Of a DNA stretch of 64,000 nucleotides, positions 46,772-58,484 are shown piece by piece. The stretch is taken from contig JAAECO010000006.1 in assembly GCA_036850795.1 (NCBI GenBank), positions 2,728,001 through 2,792,000 of the forward strand. The letters run 5' to 3'. A program made the position numbers and the translations under genes. The stretch's first letter is position 1; every line of letters begins with the position of its first letter. A model generated the notes under the pieces. It saw nothing but the letters and a program-made list of their open reading frames with translations, was not told the origin of the DNA and ran no database searches. The stretch comes from Cordyceps javanica. Lineage: Eukaryota > Ascomycota > Sordariomycetes > Hypocreales > Cordycipitaceae.

Positions 46772-48601
46772 TTAGAAGCGTCGACCAGAGTGGCGTTTCA
46801 CATGTTCGTGCATGTGACGGCGGCTGATGGCGTTCTTCATGCTAACCTCTCCAGTCTCGCTATACACAGACAAGGCCCAGCTACCGCCACACTTTGACGA
46901 GGCATTATCCTCGCAAGCAAGGTTGCAGGCAGAGTCATCGAGGCGCTCTGAGCCCTGTAGCTCGTTACCGCAGTAGCACTGACCACCATACTCGGTGCCG
47001 GCGACAGAGAAGCCGAGCTTGTTGCAGTGGGCGACACACTTTTCGTTGCTCATTTTACCAAGGTCCGGGCGTACCTTACCGGACAGGGCGCGAGTAGCAG
47101 AATCTCTGAAGCAGCCAGCATACTTGAAACCAGCAACCTCGCCGCCAGCGCCAGCGTTGTCGGTGTTTTTCGGGGCGCCGGCGGTAACAGTGACTGTCCT
47201 GTAGATTGTGTGGACAGTGGCAGGGGTGCACTTGTCGGAGGGGCCTGCTGGAGGAACAGAGAGAGTGGTCGAGGCCTTGACGTCGGTCTGGGTCTGTGAA
47301 GAGGGAGGTAGCTTTCTTGGGGAGCCAGACTCTGAGGGAGAGGTAGGCTGACCGGCTTCCCCAGAAGAGGTGGCAGTATGGGTATCAGAAGGTGCCGAGG
47401 CGGAAGAGGGAGGGGCTGGAATCTGAGACGAGGCGCTGCTACTAGGAGCGGGAGCGGCGCTGGAGGGTTCGCCTTGGCTAGGTTGAGGGGAAGGGCTGGT
47501 ACCGTTGCCAGTGCCGTAGGACCATCCGGTGAGAGGGTTGTTTCCGGGCAACTTGGGCAAGATGCCTTGGGCCTTTTCGTCGACAGGCGACTCAATAGTG
47601 CACTCGTCCTTGTTCTGGCCATAGAAGAGGCCAGCGCAGTTCTCCATACCAGAGGTTCCCGTGTCGCAGGTGTCGATGATGTGCTGGAGAAGACCTTCAT
47701 CCCAGCCAGACATAAAGTCGGCGTGCAGGCTGTAGCCGGTCACGTCACCGTTGGCAAGAACGAATGGCTGCTGGCCCTTGCCCTGCTCCCAGCGATCAGA
47801 GAAAGCGGGTGTATTCCAGTAGGCTTCGAAGAAGAGGTGAGGGACATGGATCCAGCCTTGGGGGCAATCGGCCTTGCCATTGTTGTCTTGGGGCCAGGCC
47901 ATGTTGTTTTTGTAGTCGTTCAGGCCAGCCTTGGGATTGTAGCAGGAGGGGAAATGAACATCGGCACGGAGGGGCGAGGCATAGCCGTCGCAGTTGACAT
48001 GGGGGAAGCCGACTCCCTCTCCCTTGTTGTTGGGGTCCTGGATACCGGCCGTGAAGCCTTTGGAGTTGGCGGGCCAGCCGGGGTTGTTGAGGTCTTTACG
48101 GGGGCAGGTCCACTTGATAGGATTGACGGGACCCTTGGAGGGATCGAGGTTGGTCTTGGCGCCGCCGGCTGGGGGCGTGCGGGCATTGGGATCACCGATG
48201 AACATTTGCAGGCCCATGGGGAATGCCTTGATATCGTCGTTGGTGGGCTCGAAGAAGTAGTAGACGTTGGCGTAGAAGAGCTCCACAGACTCGAGGTTGC
48301 CAGACTTGGGGTCCTTGAAGTAGAGCGAGGGGAACCAGTAGTTGGAGTTGTCACCCTTTACCCTTGCGGTGCTGCATTTTGAGTTTTTGAGGTCCTCGGC
48401 CGTCGAAGCAAGACCGAAACCGCTTCCACCGAGAACATGGTGGACGTGGGTTGAGGGCTGGCCTGGCGTGACGATCGGGTCCGCGCGAGCGACGGTGAGC
48501 TGCTTGTTGGTAAAGTGCAGGACGGCAAAGGTGCGCTTGTCCTTGGCAGCAGCCGCGACGGCAAGGAGGGACGCCAAAGCGGTAGCGGTAGCGAATTTCA
48601 T
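46772..48601 (-). CDS. Secreted DUF1996 protein with C-terminal WSC domain
   Basis: Intron-free gene for 609 residues. The signal peptide MKFATATALASLLAVAAAA precedes a DUF1996 domain (about residues 35-330) with its usual motifs: STHVHHVLGGSGFG, NYWFPSLYF, PHVNCDGYASPLRADVHFPS, WIHVPHLFFEAYW and SLHADFMSGWDE. A Ser/Pro/Thr-rich linker of about 110 residues, probably O-glycosylated, leads to a WSC domain near 495-580 (YAGCFRDSATRALSG, EYGGQCYCGNELQ, CGGSWALSVY), a cysteine-rich glycan-binding module. The protein is probably cell-wall bound or secreted. DUF1996 has no assigned activity. Long open frames on the opposite strand (for example 47378-48382) are shadows of this gene. Confidence 0.94.
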   Translation of the reverse strand: MKFATATALASLLAVAAAAKDKRTFAVLHFTNKQLTVARADPIVTPGQPSTHVHHVLGGSGFGLASTAEDLKNSKCSTARVKGDNSNYWFPSLYFKDPKSGNLESVELFYANVYYFFEPTNDDIKAFPMGLQMFIGDPNARTPPAGGAKTNLDPSKGPVNPIKWTCPRKDLNNPGWPANSKGFTAGIQDPNNKGEGVGFPHVNCDGYASPLRADVHFPSCYNPKAGLNDYKNNMAWPQDNNGKADCPQGWIHVPHLFFEAYWNTPAFSDRWEQGKGQQPFVLANGDVTGYSLHADFMSGWDEGLLQHIIDTCDTGTSGMENCAGLFYGQNKDECTIESPVDEKAQGILPKLPGNNPLTGWSYGTGNGTSPSPQPSQGEPSSAAPAPSSSASSQIPAPPSSASAPSDTHTATSSGEAGQPTSPSESGSPRKLPPSSQTQTDVKASTTLSVPPAGPSDKCTPATVHTIYRTVTVTAGAPKNTDNAGAGGEVAGFKYAGCFRDSATRALSGKVRPDLGKMSNEKCVAHCNKLGFSVAGTEYGGQCYCGNELQGSERLDDSACNLACEDNASSKCGGSWALSVYSETGEVSMKNAISRRHMHEHVKRHSGRRF

Positions 48602-48779
48602 GGCTTGTAAGATTTTTTTTGTTTCTCTTTTTTGTTGTAGGTTTGGTGAAAGTGGTTGAATAGCAGGCCGGAGAGAGTGAATGACGAGACGAGCTTTGAG
48701 TAGATAAGCTTGGTGTTACTAGAGCACCAGAAACAAGACAAAGAAATAGATGGCAGACGGTAAGCCTATCAAAGAGAAG

Positions 48780-48809
48780 GTGAAGAAGAAGAAGAAGAAG
48801 AAGAAGAAG
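48780..48809. repeat. GAA trinucleotide microsatellite
   Basis: Nine to ten uninterrupted GAA/AAG units in the leader region of the DUF1996 gene. Confidence 0.9.
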
Positions 48810-50433
48810 CTGGGCGGGACAAATCACACGAACTTGCGCGTGAGGGGTGACGCAGAAAGGAGAGTAACAAACAGCTGGTGGGCTGTCTGGAAAGAGTTCT
48901 TATATAAGAGGGAGCAGAAAGGAGAGTAAGTGTCCAGCAACTTTTGACGGAAAGGAAGGTGGATAGAAAATGAAGAAAAGAATGAAGCAACGAAGCAACG
49001 AAGAGCCACGAGTAATGGTTAAAGCATAAAAACAAATCGAAACACTTGGACTTGAGGGGGAGGGGGGGAAGAGATGGTTTAAAAAAGGAAACGACTGATG
49101 GTGGGGGAAGTTGATGCGGCTCAGGGTGGGTGGGATGGGTGTGTGAATGGGGGATGCAGGTGCAAAGACTTGGCGCGAGGAGCTAGCAGGGGTGAGTGAG
49201 TGAGTGTATGTATCCGTAGCTGAAGACGTGCAGATAACGCTGGCTTGGTTTTTATTCTCAATTTTTGACAATTTTTTAAACACGACATCTCAAGGCGTGC
49301 GGGCTGCGTGCGGGCTTCCGACATTGCAGTACTGGGCCAAGTTGCGCGTCCGGGTGCCGGCCGCCCCTGTCCCTGTACGGACGAGGAGGATTTCCAACGC
49401 CGGGCGCTGCATACGACTTTTCTCTCAAGTCCCCCTGTCCATCACTCTCTAATCCGATTTTTTTTTTAATTTTCCGCCTGGCAAGGATAGGGTTGCCGCT
49501 GTGGCTGTAAACGGCAATCGTTGATGTTGGATGGTGAGGAAATCTATTCGAGACAAGCCCATGTTTTTTTTTGTTTCCTTTCTATTCATAAATGTAGTTT
49601 GATGAAATCAATCAAATCCGCATCGGGGACTCATCCCCGGCTCTCGTCCCCGGCTCCTTGTCATCTGTTTCGTCTTCTCTCCGTTTCTACGGACGAATTA
49701 TGGATGGGCGCACAATGTCACCAACGCCCCTGTGCGGGCGGTACCTTGCACCACATCATTGGCAAGATGCACGGGGCTCCTATATCTCAGTAACTCACAA
49801 CCTGCGCCCGGCTTCTTTCGTCCATTCCTTTTCCTCCCTCTCAGGTTCAGTACTGCCCTGATTGGTCAACCGGCGCACGCACTACATTGACATGAGTGGT
49901 TGAGCTTGGGGCCCCTGGAGACTGGCCGGCCATGGTGCGACGATGCTGACTTGCAGAGTTGGGGACTAACTAGTCAGCATCCATCTAGCCTATCTATCTA
50001 TCAAGTAGCTTCATCGTGGCCAGATGGTACCTGAACGTCGCCCGGCCGCCAGGGTGGGTTTTGCGCCATGAACCTTGTACTGATGGCGCATGTTCGTTGT
50101 CAATTAGTCCCAAGTCATGTTAATGCCGCGTTTGGCCACATTCTGCGTCCTGTTGTCGATTCAGTCATGGCCCAACGGCGGATGAACCAGAACCAGTACG
50201 GAACCATGAGCATCACATTACTGAGTAATAATTCCTTATTTTCCCCCACCTCCTAGTTAAGCGAAGAGGGAGGAAAGGAAAAAAAAAAAAGAGGGCAAAA
50301 AGGAGGGCGATCTGAAACAAGGGTTGCCGCCCACAGCTGGCCCACTGATGCGGCCCAGCGCCAAAAATCAAGCAGGGGGAGCACACAAGTTGCCCAATAT
50401 GTACAGACTACTCCGTACAACACCAAACAAAAT

Positions 50434-50460
50434 ATAATTATTATTATTATTATTATTAGA
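50434..50460. repeat. TTA trinucleotide microsatellite
   Basis: About seven TTA units (attattattattattattag) in gene-free DNA. Confidence 0.85.
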
Positions 50461-53258
50461 ATAAATAAAGTAGGCAAGCCCAAAAAAGGATGCGGGCTGA
50501 AAAGCATTGGCTTGCATAGTAGCAATTTGCGACGCCGACAACAATGATTCATATCAAAAGACGGCTGGAAACATGCGAGGCGAGGCAGAACCGGCTTGCT
50601 TGATTGATTGATTCTCTCTGCTTGTCTTGCGAATCATGAATTATATGCATCAACAATGCGTTTCCTGGGTCACTGCATAATAAGCAAACACGAATCGACA
50701 TATTGGCCAGGGATGGAGCTTTTACTTTGGCTCTCCAAGCTTGAGGGGGGGGCATTCAACCGCTGATCCGCGCTCTCTGCTCTTTTAGCGAGCCACCTCA
50801 TCCACTGTATGAAACGCGCTAAAGTGAAGCCCGCTTGGTGGCTTTTTTTTTCCATCTCTCTTTTTTTTTTTTAGACGGTTTGCGCCCAGGGGCCTGATGC
50901 AGGACGCTTTTCATTGTTCATCTTGCCTGTTCATTGTTTGTTCTGGACCCCCAAGGGCAGGGGGGAGGAGACTGAGGAGAGCGGGGATCGCCAATCATCA
51001 CTCCTGGGCACCAACCAGCATCATCTTGGCTCTCGTTGGCCTGTCCATGCTCATGGGCAGCCATGAACCCCCCTGCAAGCTCCAAAAGACGCCAACACCA
51101 TCTCCATTTACAAGTCGTCTTGCTGCTACCAGTACGGAGTAGTCTCGCTTTTTTTCGGCCGCAGTGGCCCGGATCCTCGCTCATCATCTCCGCCATCCGA
51201 CCCCTCTGGGCCTCCTTGTGTTACTCTGTCATCACCACCACCACCACCACCACCATCAGCCTCTCTTTTATTTATTTAGTTTTTTTCTTTGTTCCTGCAA
51301 CAAGCCAATATGAAACGATGTGACGCCTCATAATTCATCTCCCAGCTCGCGCATTGCTTCTGTGCCCAATTTCTGGTCTCGCCCCCCCCCCCCTCCCTCT
51401 CTCCTTCTTGCGGCCGGCTCGGTCCCGAGTAATAATGTGGTGGTGGTAATGAGCTGCCCTCAACTCAGCCCACGCTTCTTGCGCCATCTCAACAAAAAAA
51501 CACAACAGTACAATTGAAAAGAAGAAGAAGCAAAATGTTGAAATGAGTCCATCTTTGGCGCGAGATGAGCTAAAAGGCAAAGCATATACCCTCTTCCGTC
51601 CACACATCCGCAGAAGCCCCGACCTTCAAAATGTACGCATCACCCGTCAGAAAAGGCCGGTACCGCGCTCTGTTTGAAATAAAACAGGGTTTCCTTCGCT
51701 TGAATACTTGTCAAATTAGAAGAGTCCTTCTACTGTTATTATTATGATCATCATCAACAACTTTTCCGCCCACACATGCGATCAACACGGAACAACGGCG
51801 ATATCCCCTTGTGCCAGGTATCTCGCAAATCCCCCGTCACCATTTGCAATATGTCGTGATTGGAAATGACTCTGCTCTTTAGGCTGGTGCACCTAAAAGT
51901 ACAAAGAGGCTCCCCTTCAATTGTCCTCCAATCAGAAAACTGGCTCAGGGTGCAGAGAGCTGCATGAGCTGCATGAGCACCTACATCCCAACATCACGCG
52001 ATTCCATCAGTTTCCCCAGCTTTGACCAAATTAGAAGCGAAATATAACATGTCATCATAACATGTCATCACAGTAAATTATACTTCTGACATGTTCGTGT
52101 CGGGAATGTCCGTTCCTGCTATCGTCAGCTAGCATGGTGTTCCGCGCCTTGCCGCGAAGAAAACCACGCAGACATGTCATTTCCAACATCCCATTGCGAA
52201 TTCCAATCATGTGAACAGCAATGTGCATCTGCTTGCTTGCCGATACAAAGGACAATTTTCTGCCATCAATAGTATGTTGACGCGAAGTATCTGGTGGCAG
52301 TCTGTCCGCATGGTCGTCTGTAGTTTCACCTCTACTTGCTCGTCATCCACGTCTTGATTCGACTTTGGCTAAGGGAGTATTAGATTATGATATAGATCAT
52401 CGAATACCCAGTGAAAACTTTGTCAAGAGTCACATCATTGAGAGATGGAAAGCAAAATGCTACCGGGCAGTTTGCACGAAACAGTGCATGTATGCCGCTC
52501 AAGCATGGCAGCGGCGCAATGGACAGCCACCCTCTGCAACTGCTGCCGCCAGGTTGGCATGTAGGGTACAGATCTGAATACCTAGGTAGCAGGGGTTTTC
52601 TTTCTCAGATGCGGTAAGTAGCATTCTATTTAACTATGATTTTAAGCATGCTGTGAGAATTAGAAGCTCGTGGGGCACATGTCAGAATTGTTTTCAAGTA
52701 TTTTCAAGGGTAGCCCCTATGAACAACGAGCTTCAAAACATGTCAGAACATGTCAACATGTCAGAGGCCGTGTCACAAAATATCCCCCTTCCGCTTGAGG
52801 TAGCTTAGTAAAGGCTTTGCTCCCACCACTCAGTCCTTCACCATAACCAGACCTCAGCCGCGCTCCCAAACTCATGCCTCGCAACCCTCGCCCACCAAGA
52901 GTGGCGCTCGGCTGGTTAGCATTCGCATCCAGGTAATATCTTGAATTGATTGTATATTTTGAATAAAATCCGGTCCCAAGCATAGGGACCAGAGATGCTG
53001 AGCAGTGATGCTTCTCTGATCTTTGACAAACAGCGCCTGCAATGGGGTATATAGATAAAGTAGAAAGAAAGAAGAAGAAAAATTTCAACTGCCCACAATC
53101 ATCGCAAGCCATCCTCCATCCAGAATCCTGCCGACCTTTCTTTTACACCATTCCCGTTTCCTCTGCCCCTTTTGACACCGAAAAAAAAAATTCACACTCG
53201 AACTTGAACCGCCAAATCCTGTCTTGTCCTGGGCGCATCATTGGCCCGCTGCTTCCGT

Positions 53259-54368
53259 TCAATCCTCTTCGTCGTCAGATCTACCATCTCCCCCTCGTGG
53301 TCTTGCTCTTTCGTTTCCTTTCTTGATCGATATGATGCAGCCTTGCTCCTTGAGCTTCTTCGCGAGAGGGCTGCTAGCAACCATTCCGGGGAATTCTTTT
53401 GCGCTGAATACCTGGAATATGTCCGTCTTGATTTCGGTCAGGGTCGGAAAATGCCGAACAATGGCGGCGCGAGCGGGATCAATCATGAGGAGCGTAAACT
53501 TTAATCGAAAAGCTCCGGGTGTCCGGCACGAGAGATCAGAGAAGCAGAAGAAACAGCCCTCTTGGCCGCGGTCATCCTCGCCGACGAATGGTGTTCCCAC
53601 CAACGAACCCATGAGTCGGCGCTGATGATTGTACTCGTCCGGCATGTACGAGGCATCTCGGGTTCCCGACTCGTCCCAGATGGAGCAGTTCATCACATAG
53701 TTTGGGTATCTCAGATACGCTCTCTTTTCCTCCTCGGACAGATTAGACCCGTCAACCCTGAGCTGCACAATCGGCGGGGGATCAATGACCCGCCTGTCCC
53801 GGTCTCCGAAACCGCATGCTCTAGCCGCTCGTGGCTGCTGGCGTACTTCGAGGCTGAACACCATGGCATCTATGTGTGGCTCACGATTTGGCCCGAGGAG
53901 GTTTGGGATCCATGACGACCTCGTTTTGTGCGCCGGATGCTGTGGCATATGAGCTTGGTGCTCGGGGGGCCTGGGCTGTGGCATATGGGTCTGGTGCCCA
54001 GGAGGAGCCCTGGGAAAGTTCTGCTGGCCATGAGGCTCCTGCGTGGCGAAGCCGGAATGACTGTCGGCGTGAAGCGGCTGCGATGCATACGGTTGGCGGA
54101 AATGGTCCTGGCCGTGACCTAAATGCTGGGCATGATATGATGGTCCAGCAGCCGGCGGTGGCATGTGATGCGTCACCCCGCGACCACCGTAGTAGCGCTC
54201 ATCTTGCGGCGGGCGATGAGCGGCCGCAGAATAGCTTGGTGCGCCTGCCAGGAGACTATCTGGGGATGGCAGCACCGGGTGCTGTTGACTGGAGGGAGTT
54301 GAAGGTGGTTGAAAATGGGGGGGCTGCCGTCGGTCGTGTGGCCGGTCATTGTGCGAATGAGGCTGCAT
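53259..54368 (-). CDS. velC: Velvet-family regulator, VelC type
   Basis: Velvet transcriptional regulator of 369 residues in one exon. The N-terminal half is disordered, rich in His, Pro, Gln and Gly (for example HMPQPRPPEHQAHMPQ). The velvet domain begins near residue 168 with SLEVRQQPRAARACGFGDRD then RRVIDPPPIVQLRVDG. It continues through NYVMNCSIWDESG, RRLMGSLVGTPFVGEDD, EGCFFCFSDLSCRTPGAFRL and FSAKEFPGMVASSPLAKKLK, ending near QGCIISIKKGNERARP. The uninterrupted domain and the FCFSDLSCRTPG and KKLKEQGC segments point to VelC rather than VelB (whose domain is split) or VosA. Velvet proteins form dimers that bind DNA and link development with secondary metabolism. Its presence near the PKS region is probably coincidental, since it lies 50 kb away. 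Confidence 0.9.
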   Translation of the reverse strand: MQPHSHNDRPHDRRQPPHFQPPSTPSSQQHPVLPSPDSLLAGAPSYSAAAHRPPQDERYYGGRGVTHHMPPPAAGPSYHAQHLGHGQDHFRQPYASQPLHADSHSGFATQEPHGQQNFPRAPPGHQTHMPQPRPPEHQAHMPQHPAHKTRSSWIPNLLGPNREPHIDAMVFSLEVRQQPRAARACGFGDRDRRVIDPPPIVQLRVDGSNLSEEEKRAYLRYPNYVMNCSIWDESGTRDASYMPDEYNHQRRLMGSLVGTPFVGEDDRGQEGCFFCFSDLSCRTPGAFRLKFTLLMIDPARAAIVRHFPTLTEIKTDIFQVFSAKEFPGMVASSPLAKKLKEQGCIISIKKGNERARPRGGDGRSDDEED

Positions 54369-55636
54369 TGCTTCCCAGACGCATAATTCCGCGCGAGTTC
54401 AACTGTGGGCAGCCTACAGCATACGGTGATGGGATTATCCCTATGACCGATGTAGAGGGAAATAGATTGGCCGACTACTTGTCAGAGAGGTTTGCGAGTG
54501 CCCGCTGGAAGCCAGCAGTGACGCTGTGTGGGCTTTGCTGAGGGTGTCCAGGCGGAGCGGATGAAGGGTGCCTCGAGAGAGTTTGCAGACATGTGGTTGA
54601 CACGCAATTTGCAATGCAGATACGATATATGGCAGGATGACAGTGACGAGGGCTCGGTGCAATTATATGCAAAGCTCAGCAGTGTGAATCAATCAAGTTG
54701 TTGGAAGCGAGGATTGCGGTGGAAGCTTCCGAGTAGTACTGGTAAGGAAGGGTAGGGTAGTGCGGGGAGTTGGTCTGGGTTCAGTGAGTAACGGGCGTTG
54801 AGGTGGTGCCCCAGTTCGACAGCAAAAGCAAATTTGAGCCTGCAACAACAAGCAAAAAAGCCCCCCCGGTGGACCAGTTGACCAGCCGCCCAGTGCGGGA
54901 AAAAAACCGAATGTGCCAGTGTGCAGGCAGTAGGTGGATTCCTGATGCGCACAGCAAAGACATACATGAAGGGGAAGAACGGCACAAGGCAGCGGGCCAC
55001 TCGCTCAGAGAAGACGAGTGAGGCGTCACCAAGTGTGCGAATCGGGGCGGGCAATGGCTGAGACGGTGACGAGCCACAAGAGAGAGACAGGGTTTAAAGG
55101 CCGTTGTCTAGCGTGCGTCTCACAGAGTTTGGGGGAATTAGGTGTCTCTCTGGGGGCAGACAGACGTACTCGGTAAGTTGGAGGCAGCCCAGCCAGACAA
55201 GTCCCAGAGTTTGTGTGTAGAGAGAGCAACGTGCTGCTGGTCCACACAAGAGGGAGGCAGGCAGTTAGTTTTGCGTACGGGCTCGGGCAACAACAACAAC
55301 AAGAGGTCGTTGGAGGTGTCGTAGTTTTGTGAGACAGGTGGACGGCCGTGGTGGCAGGATGGGCGGAAATGGTGGGAAAAGGGTGTCTTCCCCCAAGGAA
55401 GCAACATGTGCTCAGGAAAAAGGTGAGAGAGAGCGGCCAGCAAAAGGGCTGACTTGTCAGGTCAACACTTGCACATGCACCAGGGACCAGCTGCGTCGAT
55501 GGTTTTTGGTGTGTCGTAAAGAGCGGCCCAAGGTAGGTAGATGTTTGCCCAAAGACGACGGAGGAATGACGACGGAGCCTGACGATCGGGACTCGGGTGC
55601 GGATGGACAAGTTGTCTGGCGGCAAGGGCAGGCGAT

Positions 55637-55712
55637 GGGAGTCGACGGGAGGTGATGGGAGTCGACCGGAGTTGTCGATGCGAGTCGACCGGAGTCGATG
55701 CGAGTCGTGCTC
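55637..55712. repeat. Degenerate tandem repeat, GATGxGAGTCGACCGGAGT
   Basis: Four to five diverged copies of a unit combining GATG(G/C)GAGTCGAC and CGGAGT. Each full copy includes a SalI-type GTCGAC palindrome. Confidence 0.7.
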
Positions 55713-58452
55713 CGTAGCCAGCCGCGTGGTCCATGGCGAAAAAGGAAACCGGTGTTGGCACAGTCATTACGCCGTCGTCGTTGCAATTTACGGAGTATAC
55801 AAGAAGCAAGCAATCGCTTGAGCCTCGAGCGGGTTGCATTGGCAGATTTGCCGGGGCAAGAGTCCGTCCGGCCCAACAAGCCAGCGCCTCGCAGGGCACT
55901 GCGGCACAAGAGAAGTGACAGATCTCATTTGTGGCGAGGCATCCAACAAGCACACATCCCATCCATGTATCATCCTTGTCAGGACAGCAACCCAGCCAGC
56001 CAGCCCCCAGCTCCGCACTCAGATTGGTAAAGGCAAGGATGCCAGACCCGCCTAGAAAACGGGCCACCCGCTGCCATCCGGGAATGCTGGTTTTGCAACT
56101 CTACCCAGTAATTGCTGTGAGAGAGAGCCTGATAGCTGGTGCGTTTTAAAGGTATGTGAACGGTTCTACAGAGGCAAGCAGCCTGACTCTCTTGGGGTCG
56201 AATGGCTGGCAGACATACATATGTCGATCGAGATGTGCGGTGCAAGTCCTTCTCACCAACCAACCCTCTCTGCCTGCCTGCCTTTTGTCCTTTCTTGTCA
56301 ATTGAGGTGATTTTGACGACGGCTGCCCCAGACAGGCTTGATCTCGCCAGGGCACGATTCAGCCCCCCTCCTCCTCTCCAAGCATGTAAACAGGCGAGAA
56401 AGCCCAATCTGGCTGGATAAATCCTCCGCCCCAGCGCCCCGTTGGAACAAATTAGCGCATCACCGACTGGTGAAACTGCCCCCGGGGTGACGTCAACGCA
56501 CCATGCGCTTCGCAGCGTTGGATCTGCCAGGCCCGCAGACGACTCAGATTCGCCGTGGCCGATTTTGGGCACAAGGGAATGGCGGGAGTTTCCACGTCTG
56601 GAAGTGCAGTGTGAGGGCAGCGTCCCAATTGGGAGGCAGCGCGAACAAGGCTTGCAACGCCGCTCGTGGCTTATGAAACAAAGTCCAGGACGAGTGCGCT
56701 CCCCCCCCCCCCTCTTAGACAGCAAAAGTGGTTTTGGTTGCGTACTTTTGTCCAGACATCATCTAGAGTATTTCCAAGCTCGCAACAGCCAGACTTGCGC
56801 TAGCGATGGCGTGCCAACGTTGCATGCTGGGGTTCGGTCTTGGGCTGCTGGCAGAGCCGGGGAGTCGAAATCGGTGAGGAGTGCGCCTCTCTGTGGTGAG
56901 ACAAGGGCTCAGGACGAGCTCGGACAGGGAAAGCAAAGGCGTAACCCGGCACACTAGTAGGGGCGGCGTCAGGCGGCAGTCGAGCCCGCAGGGGAACTGA
57001 GATGGCAGGTCGGTGGTTAATCTGGCATAAGCGACCGCGCCTAGCGAGCTGTCGGATGCAAGACCCCAGGGCAGGGGGACCAAGTATGCCCAGATTGGAC
57101 GCTGGACTGGCCAAAACGTTTGTTCTCGTGCCGTCCTGCTTACACCATGGATGCTTCGGTACGGGCTGGCCTGCCCAGTTTATTAGCCCGGGACTCGCCG
57201 TGGTGAAGAGCAAAGCCGGGCTCGATGTGGCAACGCCATCTCCGGCAACGCGTCCCACTCGAAATATAGAACCCCGGTAAAGTGGCCACTCAGCAAATCG
57301 TTTGTCCAGGGCTTTTTTGGGGGGGAGCAGGGCTTGCAAACGGTTCCGCCGGAGGAGTCAGTTTCTGGAGCCCTACCTATACCGAGTAACTTGCCTTTTG
57401 AGCGGTCCGATCCGCGAGCTAGCTTACACACTGCCAGTATCGTCTCGCGATTTTCGACGCAAGCTTGGCCAAAGGCATCGTGCGGCTGTACGCTGGGACG
57501 GGCAGTTTCGGTACCGAGACACGAAAGAGCGGCATTTTGGCTTTAGGAAAGTGAGTTTTTTTTTTTTTTTTACCTCGTGAGGATGCTCCAAGAAGACCCC
57601 AAGTCTCGCAGGCTACGCCGTTGTCTTGGCCCGGAAGGGCGGGGTCCCGGTGAAGCTAGAGCTACTTACCGGCCTTGGAGCTGGTGAGGGGGACAAGGGA
57701 ACTCAAGTCTTCGCTCGAGCTTATACGTGGGCTGGGCGACACGCCAACACATGGCGAACAACACATAGCTTGCTTTGCGAAGGCGCTCCATTACGTACGT
57801 GGTTGCTTGTCGCCAACTCAAATCATAGCCCAACACGTACTGCGTAGATGCCAATGATGGATCAGATAAGAGCCAATAAAGGTACCTCCTTACACCACCC
57901 CCGGCCCGGTCTTTTACCAACTAAAAGTAAGCTTGAGTCCTGTGGAGGTGAGCCAGAAGGGCAAGGCTCTGGACAAATTTGACAACTGGCAGACCCCGTT
58001 GGGCTCGTTGGCTGCTAACCTTGTTCGGCAACGTCTTGCTACCTTCCTACATTGGCACAATTCGTATTTGGGGGGGGCTGATGTGATTACTTCCATGGTA
58101 GAAGCAGCCGTGGGGGGTTCACTCAATGCCACTCAATGCCCGAGCTCGCGATCAATACCTCTTGTGTGCGGATAGCGCCCGCCGTTTTCCCCAATGCGGG
58201 CAGACTATTCAGCTGGTTGACTTTTGTGCTCAACGGCCCGGCTCGGCTGGTTCCTCGACGCCTCTTTGGCCAAGTAAACTAATAGCCTTCCCACGCACCA
58301 AGTCGTTAGCGTATTGTGATGCCAACGCTTACGAGATGCACATCAAAGGGGCCTGTCCTGCTGAGCCTTCAAGGTCCCACCCTCGCGCCAAGCCGTCACA
58401 TCATCGTTTATTAACCCAGGGTGTATGTAAGTGCATGTCCAGTTATATGTAT

Positions 58453-58484
58453 GTATGTGTGTGTGTCTGTGTGTCTGTGTGTGC
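58453..58484. repeat. GT-rich microsatellite
   Basis: GTGTGTGTCTGTGTGTCTGTGTGTG tract, a GT repeat with two C interruptions. Confidence 0.8.

Larger units (their letters stand above)
48602..53258. other. Gene-free spacer upstream of DUF1996 gene and downstream of velC
   Basis: About 4.7 kb. It holds the DUF1996 promoter, with a palindromic CTTATATAAG at 48899-48908, and a GAA repeat (48780-48809), TTA repeat (50434-50460) and CAC repeat (51234-51257). TACGGAGTA motif copies are at 50409-50417 and 51133-51141. Between 52040 and 52765 the octamer ACATGTCA or its complement recurs. No ORF looks like a conserved protein. Confidence 0.55.

Noticed and set aside
47378..48382. Open frame of over 300 codons on the plus strand
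   Set aside because: It is antisense to the DUF1996 gene, whose protein has clear domain motifs; composition is that of a GC-rich shadow frame.
56442..56957. 171-codon ORF upstream of velC
   Set aside because: No family resemblance and competing frames of similar length on the other strand.
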